Assembly: GCA_905221615.1 (NCBI GenBank)
Contig: CAJNDT010000595.1
Coordinates: 113,707-177,706, forward strand
Source of the DNA: Symbiodinium sp. CCMP2592
Taxonomy: Eukaryota; Sar; Dinophyceae; Suessiales; Symbiodiniaceae
Direction: 5' to 3'
DNA length: 64,000 nt
A program made the position numbers and the translations under genes. Every line of letters starts with the position of its first letter. Position 1 is the first letter of the stretch. The notes beneath the pieces are model-generated. The model was not told the DNA's origin. It did no database searches and saw only the letters and a program-made list of their open reading frames with translations. Shown here piece by piece: positions 55,446 to 64,000 of the stretch.

Positions 55446-56094
55446 CTACATGTCTTTGTAATACTTGTCTGGCCCACTGCCGGGCGCTGGCAAGGAGCCC
55501 GGTTCACCGACTACGTCAGCAGCTTGCCCCATGGGGACCAGAAAGTGAAGAAGAAGGCTTCTTCAGGGCTGGAGTTTACATAAATATACGAATAATAATG
55601 ATAACAGCAATAGTAGTAACGGTTTAGGTGCCAGTAGCAACAGTGGCAATATAGAGGAAGCAACCAAAACATAATGGAACGTACGTCGACTTCCGGTTTC
55701 GTATTCGTGTCTTTGGTTTTGGAATGCTGTGGTGCAGTAGTGTCTTTACCATAATAAAGCAAGTATATTGAAAATTAGGCGTGTGATAGCTTGATTGCAT
55801 GCCATGATAGTATCGCAGACTAGGAATCGAGTCTGTGGATGGCCGTGATATTCGTCGAGACCCTGTCAGAGTAGCCATGTGTGCTCAAGCTTATGACGCA
55901 ATGGCAGCTTCTCGAAAGTTTCTACTGCCTACTAGCACCGAAACCAACATCAGGAAAGTCTTGCCAAAATCAAAGCCCCTTACGACGCCCTCGTAGCAAC
56001 CCAGTTCACGACCTTCACAGGAACCCTCATAGTAATCCTCCGAGCAATATTATGGACCCTGTTCCAACATGCTGAGCCCCCGGTCATCAGCTAG

Positions 56095-56300
56095 CAAGCC
56101 CTAAACCCCAAACCCTTAACCCCAACCCTCAAACCCTCAAACCCTAAACCCCAAACCCCGTTCTGCTACTCGGATCCTCACCTGCTTGTCTAGTTGTGAG
56201 TGCTGAAACCCCATACCCTAAACCTCAAACCCTAAACCCTGAACCCCAGACCCTAAACCAAACTCGACAAAAACATGGAGACAGAAGTCTTCAGCACCCG
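56095..56300 (+). repeat. CCCTAAA tract with dispersed block copy 17
   Basis: Block copy at 56171-56211 (GATCCTCACCTGCTTGTCTA and GTTGTGAGTGCTGAAACCCC), nearly identical to copy 14. CCCTAAACC repeats lie on both sides. Confidence 0.8.
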
Positions 56301-56317
56301 AACTCCCAAGCCCTAAA

Positions 56318-56408
56318 CTTACCTTTGGTTAATATGGACAGGAGGAATGGGGTACAATTATAACTACTATGACTACAATTCTTCCATTCCCTACTAACCA
56401 ATGGTAAG
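56318..56408. mobile_element. MITE family G, copy 2
   Basis: CTTACCTTTGGTTAATATGG and CCCTACTAACCAATGGTAAG, with CAGGAGGAATGGGG and CAATTCTTCCATTCC inside. It is inserted in a CCCTAAA tract. Confidence 0.88.
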
Positions 56409-56892
56409 CCCTAAATCCTAAACTTTTAAACCCCCGAGCCCTGAACATTGACCGCCAGCTTCTCGGCTTTTGTGATTTCTACCGGCCACGTTCGCCTCCA
56501 TCTTGGCGCGAGGCATCGGCTTTTTGATGCGAGGCAGTTCTCTGAAATTAAACTAAGGGTTTTGTGTCTTCACAGGTCCTGTATAAGGTTCTACGGTTGA
56601 TGGTATAAATCCTGCAGTACCTTGAGGACCCCAAACTATGGGAATTATGGTATATTCCTTACTATGGGTCATGCCGGGTTTAGATCATCAACAGTACCAA
56701 TGACAGGCTGCAATGGAAGGCTGAGGTGCCAGTGCGAAACGCACGGAGGATTTCTGCTTCCGGTGCGAGGAGGTTTTGGTTCCTAGAGCTCAAGCCAACC
56801 ACAGTTGTGTTTAACAACAAGAAGGAGTGGCGAAATTGATGTTTAGCTGTCACAGCTAAACATAAGAACACTTCTTCTTCTTGCTCTTAATT

Positions 56893-56921
56893 TAGGAACC
56901 TGATTAAGAAACCCTGGGCAG
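56893..56921. mobile_element. MITE family E, one end only
   Basis: TTAGGAACCTGATTAAGAAA then CCCTGGGCA, without the partner end, so a truncated copy. Confidence 0.7.
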
Positions 56922-57593
56922 AGTGTTCCGTTTTCTACCATTTTAGGGCTTAGGGTTTAGGGTTGACAGGGTTTAGGGCAAAACTGGTTCCAGATCTGGC
57001 GCTTCTACGTTTTCTACCATGACTCACCATGACTATACTTGTGCTGGTCGTCGGAAACTTCAGGACCTCAGTGAGAGCGCCGCTGCCAATGCCACGGCGC
57101 ATTTCTGCGGGCCCCTTTGATGAATATCAGGCTAGGTCGCAGGGAGAAACTGCGGAGTCGTACTGCAGAGACAAAATATGAGTATGATCTTACTTTAGTA
57201 GCGCCAACAAGTCACCCGCGTGCCACGAACTCAACCTACCATGTCCCACTCTAAGGCTTGGATAGGAAAAGCTCCAAGATATGAAGATCGCTTCTGTCAG
57301 CAACATAAGAAAGTGTGCTACAGGTGAACCAAGGGATCTTCGTAAAGGCAGTCAAAACCCGCGATACCCATTATCATCGCGGCGACTCGCCAAGTGGACG
57401 GCATTGGGTCTGTCCGAAAGCTACATATATCGTTATATAGGTTCAGAGGGAGTTGTTGCTCAAAGCCAACTGAGTTGTAAGCTGATCATCCCTTAATGAT
57501 GTTTTATATAGTTAACCGACGAGTGTCAATTAGCTTACCAACTTGTATACACTGTTTGCTGGTGGTAATTAATCGCCGACCCAAACTCAGAGA

Positions 57594-57708
57594 CTACCCA
57601 GAGCCTCCAAAACCCCTTAATAAAGGTATATACCTTAAATTATATTAGGGAACCTATTATACTTTAAGGTATATTCCTTAATTAAGGGGTTTTGGAGGCT
57701 CTGGGTAG
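57594..57708. mobile_element. hairpin element with perfect 28-bp inverted ends
   Basis: CTACCCAGAGCCTCCAAAAC with CCCTTAAT, and the exact inverted partner ending GGCTCTGGGTAG. A second inverted pair (GGTATATACCTTAAA against TTTAAGGTATATTCC) lies inside. TA is present at both edges (within CTACCC and GGGTAG). Confidence 0.9.
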
Positions 57709-58002
57709 GCCTGCAGGGTTTAAGGTGCAGTCCTTAAGCCCGAGGCCCTAAACCGTACTAATAGTTGGCTATAGGATCCTTCCTTGCAGGGTGCCGAAAA
57801 GATTTCTGGAAGGTCAACATGCTGAACTCTGTCCCTAAATAACCTAAGCTCCAAACGGGACGCCTTACGGTAGTTCAGCCACACACAACTTACAGTAAGT
57901 GCTGTTTAAAGAAGCCCCAAGCGTTACGGTTTATAAGGTTCCAGTTCCGGTAGACCCTAAGCCCCCTATGACTTGCGCAGGTCTGCAGCGTATTCTGATA
58001 AT

Positions 58003-58096
58003 TACCCAGAGGCTCCATAGTAGTTCCTTTTTGGGATTACCTTCTAGGATTCTAAATATGAACCCCAAAAAGGAACTACTATGGAGCCTCTAGGTA
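58003..58096. mobile_element. MITE family C, copy 10
   Basis: TACCCAGAGGCTCCATAGTA and TACTATGGAGCCTCTAGGTA, nearly perfect. The flanks AAT and ATT extend the palindrome. Confidence 0.92.
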
Positions 58097-58099
58097 ATT

Positions 58100-58910
58100 G
58101 TGGTCTACAACAGAACCCAAGGTCCCTAAATCATTGAACCTTTGCAATTACTAACCCCTACTACGGGCTTATTACCCCATAATTAGTACCGTTAAAGGGA
58201 ACCTTATTGTAGAACTCTATAGTACCGAATTAGTACCCCTTAAGGGCAACCCCTAGTATAGAACCCCCCATAAACTAGAACCATACACGTAGTACCCCTT
58301 AAAGGGAACCCTTAACCCCTTAAATGGAACCCTAAAGTATCCCTCAAAGAGCTCCTTAAAAGGAGCCCTGTAAAGGAACCCTTAAAGCAGCCTTTCGACG
58401 AAGCTACGACTTGCTTAGGTCCGCCCTTCGATCGGAGGGCTATTTCAGCTTCTGGGAGCTCTGCAGCGATTCCAGCAAGGTTCTGGGCTTAGGATTCAGG
58501 CATTAGGGTTCAGGGTGCAGCAAAAGGGTTCAGGGTTTAGGGTTAAGCTGTTAAGGGTTCGGGATGCCGCAAGCCGTCTGACCGAAAGTGTTGAGCGAAA
58601 GTTGTTTTTTTGGAACCTGATTTCTGATTTTTGGGGCTGGGCTAGGGCTGGTGGCTCGGCCTGTTGGCAGGGCTGGGGCTGGCAGGTGCTGAAATTGGGC
58701 CTGGGATGGCGTTGTGGGATTGGGCGGCCGGGGTTCGGGGCCTTAAGACTTAGAATAGGATTTTGGGCTCCTTATATTGCTATAATAAGGAACCCTTCTA
58801 AGCAATTGTGTTTGTGAAATTTCAAGGTTTCTACAGTATTATCCACCATGTGTTGGGGCCGTGGCCTACTGCTTGCAGCGTTACACTCTATAGCCATGGG
58901 GCCATAGGTC
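58100..58910. other. repeat-like intergenic DNA
   Basis: Many short AGTACCCCTTAAAGGGAACC variants at 58160-58385 form loose palindromic repeats. A GGGTTTAGGGTT run lies at 58530-58545. No gene. Confidence 0.5.
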
Positions 58911-58911
58911 A

Positions 58912-59019
58912 TACAGTAGAAGCCAGAAAGTTGGAATATCATTATCGTAACCCCTTTAAGGTAAGTTATAGGGGATCCTACCATGAATCCATATTCCAAC
59001 TTTCTGGAGTTCCCTTTAA
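58912..59019 (+). mobile_element. MITE family D, copy 5
   Basis: TACAGTAGAAGCCAGAAAGT and ACTTTCTGGAGTTCCCTTTA. The interior GGGGATCCTACCATGAATCC is identical to that of the copy at 53263. Confidence 0.9.
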
Positions 59020-59995
59020 CTCATCAGTCTGCCGGGCTTGGGGCGACAGGTCGTGCTAAGGTTTAGGTTTCCGAAACATGAGTTTATGGGATTGAGGGTT
59101 TAGGGCTTAGGGCTTATGGGGTTCTGTTAGGTGTTGTCTTTGTGCTGGTGGCAGGAGTTTGCCTAAGCCCTAAATCCTAAACCAGGCGTAGTTGATCTTT
59201 GGGTTTGGACCATTTAGACTCTTGTCTAGAGCTTTGCGGTTGAAACTTTCTATCGTTCGGGTCTTTAAGGGTCTAGGTCTTAGGGCTGCAGACGTTAGGG
59301 CTTGCGTGCATAAGCCTGTCATGTGGTGACAGTCCAGCAGTTAAAGAGTTCCCAACAACCAAGATCGGTTAGTTTTTGTGTGGAAACGACTGCAATCCTG
59401 AGCATGATGGCAAATAACACTGTGCAACATCATGTATCCTACATATTTTGTGCCAGGTCGGCGCAAACATGACAAGAACAAACAGGAGCTTTTTCAGCAC
59501 AACTTCGTGTAGCTTTAGCTTTGGATTTGCAAAGTGTTATGTCAACGTGGAGGGGCCTTATTAGGCCAGGGCTTCCAACTTCCATCTTCCAACTTCACGC
59601 AGGTTTGTTTCGCGCATTGCAGCGGAAGCGAGCACATGAAACCATGTTGCTTGCATGTGAACAATACATTTTATCATTCCAGTCGCTGTTGTTTTGTGCC
59701 ACGCATTGGGCACCACCTCAACATGTCACATTTGCTTTGCGCGAGTGGCGGATATGTGCGGCAGTTTTTGGTCAAATAGCGGAATCGCGATGTAAAGAAC
59801 CAAGGTTTGCCAAGTCTACGGCTGGTAATTGCCCATGCGCACTGATTATGTACTTCTTGCAATATGCATCGCACAGTGCCCATTTGCAAAAATTACAGAA
59901 CAGGAACACCTGACACTGGTCGCCATATTGCTTCCACCATCTGTGGTTCTACCTCTTCGATTGGATAAGGCCCTGACTGCGAAAATCATTCGAAG
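59020..59995. other. upstream region of the methyltransferase gene
   Basis: TTTAGGG-like pieces at 59095-59115. A 130-codon frame (59521-59913) ends 80 bases before the gene and has no recognisable domain, and its opposite strand is open. It may be leader sequence. Confidence 0.4.
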
Positions 59996-60967
59996 ATGAA
60001 GTTCACACTTCTTGACGGCGGCATGGGGCTTGAACTCAAGGAACGTAAAGCTGCAGGAGAAGATGTTGCATATTCATTGGAGTTGTTCTCAACTGCCACA
60101 TTACTTGAGACGCCCCATGCAGTTGTACAATTGCACGAAGACTACATCAAAGCAGGCGCCACAGTGATTACAACTGCATCGTACGCGGTGACCCGGTTCT
60201 ACTTGGACAAAGTTGGTCAGGCATGTCGCGTGAAGGAACTCAACCAATTGTGTGTTGCTTTGGCAAGGAAGGCCATTGCCGCCACAGGCAGCGCCTCGAG
60301 CGTTGTGGTCGCCGGTTGTGTGCCACCACTGTCAGAAAGCTATCGGGCAGACCTCGTACCTCAGGATGGTCAACTGAAGGAACAATACGCGGAGATCATC
60401 GACTCATTGACGGGATCCGACATATTCCTCTGTGAGACCATGTCGTCCATGCGTGAGGCTGCAGTGTCCGTGCCGATGTGCGTTGCGACGGGAAAGCCAA
60501 CATGGGCTTCATTCACTTTGAAGCATGACAAGGAAGACCGCTTATGCATCCCTGATGGCACCGATGTTGAAACAGTTGTGACAAAGATCGTGGCGATGGG
60601 TGTCGACGCCGTGCTTTTCAATTGCTGCGCACCCGAGCTGATCTCAGAGGCACTTCCCAAAGCTTCAGCTGCCCTAAACGGAGCTCCGTATGTCAGGCTC
60701 GGAGGCTATGGCAATGCTTGGGAGGAATGTGACCGTGACCACTGGACAATTGATCAAAACGAATCGCATGTGGGTGCCAATGACCACGGGACACATGGCA
60801 TGGTGGTAAGGGACCTTCGTGAGGAACACTACGTGGAGCAAGTCCAAGATTGGCTGCAGAGTGGGGCGAGCATTGTTGGAGGTTGCTGCGGCATCTCACC
60901 ATCCCATATTCGGGCCATCTACCAGGAGATGAACCCACAGCATGTCGATGAGCATGAGCACCAGTGA
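59996..60967 (+). CDS. homocysteine S-methyltransferase family protein
   Basis: The 323-residue product transfers a methyl group to homocysteine, forming methionine, from a donor such as S-methylmethionine or betaine. Donor choice cannot be told from the sequence. The N-terminal LLDGGMGLELKERK (5-18) is the family's opening strand and substrate loop. The zinc ligands expected for the family are visible: cysteine in FNCCAPE (C210) and the cysteine pair in GGCCGISPSHI (C297, C298). ITTASYAVTRFYL (58-70) and FLCETMSSMREA (144-155) also fit the barrel. The length is normal for the family. The start is the first ATG after an in-frame TAA (59966-59968), and there is no targeting peptide, so a cytosolic enzyme is likely. 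The gene has no introns, which fits either reinsertion from mRNA or acquisition from a bacterium. The histidine-rich C-terminus (HVDEHEHQ) is unremarkable. No missing residue was seen. Confidence 0.93.
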   Translation: MKFTLLDGGMGLELKERKAAGEDVAYSLELFSTATLLETPHAVVQLHEDYIKAGATVITTASYAVTRFYLDKVGQACRVKELNQLCVALARKAIAATGSASSVVVAGCVPPLSESYRADLVPQDGQLKEQYAEIIDSLTGSDIFLCETMSSMREAAVSVPMCVATGKPTWASFTLKHDKEDRLCIPDGTDVETVVTKIVAMGVDAVLFNCCAPELISEALPKASAALNGAPYVRLGGYGNAWEECDRDHWTIDQNESHVGANDHGTHGMVVRDLREEHYVEQVQDWLQSGASIVGGCCGISPSHIRAIYQEMNPQHVDEHEHQ

Positions 60968-62277
60968 CTGAGATGCTACAAGGCCGGAGGCTGGGGCGAC
61001 ATCTGCCCATCTGTCTCGCAGTGGGTTCCAGTGTGTGTGACGAGCACAGATCAGTCATGCATGTCTGATGTACAGCTAAAGCTAAAGAGCGTTCTGCAAA
61101 GATGTCATTATGTACATCTTCGCCCGCACATTTTGGTTGTTTCAAGTGCCGCTCGTTCTTCTCCAACAATGAGACCATTTAAAGGGCTCAGATCTGCATG
61201 AAGCTGCTGAAGATGTTTCCAGCCCAAAAGGCGCGTACTTGAATGTTGCCGTGGCGCGTCTAACATGTAGAGGGTTGCGAAGCTTCAGTTGGATCAGGTC
61301 CACTCGCATCTGGGATGCAAGAGCTTTCTAGTCCTGGTCTGCTCTGAAGTGTCTGGCCGCTTTATTCTTCAGCCTTACTTAGTTCTGGAGAAGGTTCTAT
61401 TGTCCATGTTTTGCAGCTGCACAGCAGGGACGCAGTCCTACGTGGAACTTTACTGTTTGCCGGACATGCAGCACAAATCCTGCAGCATAAGTCTTGTCTG
61501 TGAAAGCCAGGTCCATCAAGCAATTAACAAACAGACACGAGGGTGTCCAGTCTGCGTGCTCGGAGAGAGGGCCCATTTCAGGAAATGCTGCTGTTGACGG
61601 ATTCAAGCTTGACAGCTCCATGCACAAAGATGTTGGGGTTTAGGGTCTAGGCTCCGGCAAAGGCATATCGAAAGTCGAATAAACGTTGGGGCCTCCTTGG
61701 TACCTCGTACATCAATGTATATTCGGGGTTGTCCTACGTGTGGATTCCCAAGAGGCCATAGTTTTCATACGACACGTCACTCTGTGTCAGCTGCCGATTC
61801 CCAGCTGATGATGGAATAGAGCCTGGGTTCAAACGACACGTCACTCACGGCTGTCTGCGTTTGCAACAGAACTGCTTCAACTTCAACTCTAAAATCAGCT
61901 TGCGAACCACCTGTTTAAGCTGAAAGCTATGCAATGTGGGACCCCAGTATAGAACCCCAAGTAATCAAGGATCCCCATTGCAAGGAACCCCGAACAAAAG
62001 TAACGTACTATACATCTTTTTCGGAAACTCTGCACTTCACCGGAGGTGCCAGAAGAAAGGACCCACTGGCCTGAAGACGTCCGCGCGCAGAAGAAGCCAC
62101 AGGACATCCTCAAACTGTTTAGGGTTGAGGGTGAGTTTAGGGCGTTTATCCTGGAGTCCGAAACCCCAAGCTTTGCCGTAAGTCTTGGTCCGGTGTCGGC
62201 CAGGCTTGGCAGCAAAGGTAGCAATTTAGTATTCAGCTTTGTGCCCTACACTGAGACATACAGACAACCTGAAGTAA

Positions 62278-62280
<3 letters not shown>
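60968..62280. other. downstream of methyltransferase, no recognised gene
   Basis: Short frames on both strands only. A GACACGTCACTC duplication (61773-61784 and 61839-61850, preceded by ACGACACG) is the only small repeat noticed. Confidence 0.4.
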
Positions 62281-62341
<61 letters not shown>

Positions 62342-62367
62342 GGGGAGAGAGAGAGAGAGAGAGAGGA
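62281..62367 (+). repeat. (GA)n microsatellite
   Basis: About 80 bases of GA units with two small interruptions. Confidence 0.95.
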
Positions 62368-63120
62368 GGGAGGCCTTTGGGGTCCTATTTCAGCAACCCC
62401 TATAGTAAGCCTTTTAGAACCAGGAATAGGACCCCTCCAGGAAACCTAATCTGCGAAGCCCGAAACTTCTACCTTCCAGAAATCCTGTATAATCTCCTAA
62501 ACCCTAAAAACCCTGATGACATACACCTCGAAGGACTGGTGTGGCACCCCGCAGCTCCTTCCAGAGTTCCTCGGTCCAGTTGTTCAACTGTGCTTAGAGG
62601 GTTTGGGGTTTTGGGGTTTAGGCAAAATAGTGATTGAAAGGCTTTAGGGGAGTTTCTCAACGTGGCGGTGCTACGGCGTCCTGCTAAATTTTACACTTTG
62701 ACACATCGCAGAATTTGACACATCATTGTTTTTTTTCTTTTTGTGCCGGCGTGAATTGTTTGTTGGATTCTGCTGACTGCTGTCGTGATGCAAACGGCAA
62801 TCCTGCCTTAAGCTAAGCGCAGCAAGAGACCGGACGTGCGATTAACGGCAAGTGCGAAGACGAACATTGTGAAACCCGGAGCCCTGAGCGAAAATTCTGC
62901 GGCAGCTCTGAAATGAAGTGAGCTCCTGCTCCAAGTCAAGGCACCTTTATTTCGTAATCCGTACTATGATGCAGATGCAATGTGGTTTATGGATCAACAT
63001 CCCGGAATGTTTCAACTCGAATCGAATGGATTACCAACAGCCTTCACTCCCTTCTTGAGTGTGTTCTGCTTCAACCATGCAGTCCTACCTTCTGCTGCAT
63101 GACTTCAAGCAACATGCTGC
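62368..63120. other. no recognised gene
   Basis: CTAAACCCTAAAAACCC at 62497-62513 and GGGTTTGGGGTTTTGGGGTT at 62599-62618 are telomere-like relics. Nothing else is supported. Confidence 0.4.
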
Positions 63121-63126
63121 CATTCT

Positions 63127-63310
63127 GAATCCAATCCTAACTTCTAAACCCTAAACCCAATCCTACATCCTAACTTCTAAACCCTAAACCCAATCCTAAA
63201 TCCTAACTTCTAAACCCTAAACCCAATCCTAAACCCTAAACCCAATCCTAAATCCTAACTTCTAAACCCTAAACCCAATCCTAAACCCTAAACCAATCCT
63301 AAACCCAAAG
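63127..63310 (+). repeat. tandem array of CCCTAAA-bearing units
   Basis: Repeats made of CAATCCTAAATCCTAACTTC then TAAACCCTAAACC, about 33 bases long with shortened variants, run from 63127 to 63310. Confidence 0.88.
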
Positions 63311-63439
63311 CCCCAAAATCCTCAAACCCCAAGCTGCTGCTCTGAGGCTTCAGAATTTGACGCAATTTTTGGCTCGCGTGCAGCACGCTTCTGCCAGCTC
63401 GGAGCCATTGTCCGAGCAGCTGTGAACAAGGCTTCAAAG

Positions 63440-63635
63440 TTGGTTTGGGGTTTAGGGTGCAGGGGTTTAGGGTTTGGGGTGCCTCGGTTTATGGGTAGTC
63501 CAGGTGTAAAGGGGTGCCTCGGTTCCTGGCATATGCATAGTCCGGGTGTAAAAGAGTTCGGGGTTGACGGTGCAGGGGTTTAGGGTTTAGGGTGCAGGAG
63601 CTTGGGGCTTAGGGCGCAGGAGTTTGGGGTTATAT
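63440..63635 (-). repeat. degenerate TTTAGGG tract with a shared GTGCCTCGGTTCCTGGCAT segment
   Basis: GGGGTTTAGGGTGCAGGGG recurs. GTGCCTCGGTTCCTGGCAT with TGCATAG at 63513-63541 is also found at 14324-14350 in slightly changed form. Confidence 0.65.
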
Positions 63636-63780
63636 ACCAATGCTTGCATTTTCCATGCCAGTGGAAGAAGTCATTTGCAGATGCGAGGCTGCAACCTCAA
63701 ACTCAGACAAATCCAGATTCATAATGTTTTCCTCGATGTTAGTTCTTTGCTTTGCGTAAGCTGTTTCGGAGGATATGTAT

Positions 63781-63822
63781 CATATATATATATATATGTA
63801 TACATACACATATCTAGTATAC
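63781..63822. repeat. (TA)n microsatellite
   Basis: ATATATATATATATG then TATACATACACATA. Confidence 0.9.
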
Positions 63823-64000
63823 GTATAGCTAAGCACCGTCGATTACCTGGAAGGTTCATCTAACTTTTTAAGATAAGAAATGCATGCGGTTATTTATGTA
63901 CATCGGGTAATGCATGAAAATTGATAGCTCGGTTTTTTGATTTCAGTGACTACATGTAAACTTGTCTTGTTGCACTCCCGCTCTTCTAGGACATGGTGTG

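Overview
This window looks like nuclear DNA of a dinoflagellate, most likely of the Symbiodiniaceae/Suessiales type. The grounds are very sparse coding sequence, plant-type telomere repeats (TTTAGGG/CCCTAAA) scattered inside the sequence, long GA, TA and AGT microsatellites, many families of short inverted-repeat elements, and decayed copies of octotricopeptide-like (OPR) helical-repeat genes of the kind greatly expanded in dinoflagellates. No bacterial-style operon, rRNA or convincing tRNA was seen.

Only two genes can be read as complete. One is a membrane-anchored AGC-type kinase-like protein (18478-19950, two exons) whose catalytic HRD aspartate is replaced by cysteine. The other is an intronless homocysteine S-methyltransferase (59996-60967). 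Partial or broken genes are a secreted protein with a von Willebrand factor type D core (30153-about 32580, several exons, frames not fully resolved), an OPR-like repeat pseudogene (22982-24293) with further relics near 25.6 and 26.6 kb, a frameshifted open frame (4242-4632), and an unrecognised exon-like frame (41238-41462). Most other long open frames overlap on both strands and look accidental.

Layout. 1-18 kb is intergenic, with telomere-like tracts and dense miniature inverted-repeat elements (MITEs), including four different ones packed into 14.75-15.23 kb. 18.2-20 kb holds the kinase gene. 20.5-21.3 kb is a palindromically arranged minisatellite. 22-27 kb holds OPR relics, more MITEs and a 600-bp array of TTTAGGG-bearing repeats. 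30-32.6 kb holds the vWD gene. 33-59 kb is repeats with few coding signs. 60-61 kb holds the methyltransferase. 61-64 kb is low-complexity and telomere-like DNA.

The most notable observation is that the single intron of the kinase gene (19287-19391) is itself a copy of a short inverted-repeat element that recurs 2.4 kb away at 21762-21869 outside any gene. Removing it with GT...AG borders restores the DFG region of the kinase exactly. This is the signature of an introner, that is, an intron created by a transposable element. A second observation is a dispersed block of about 40 nt found at 17 places, always in the same orientation and usually joined to CCCTAAA tracts.
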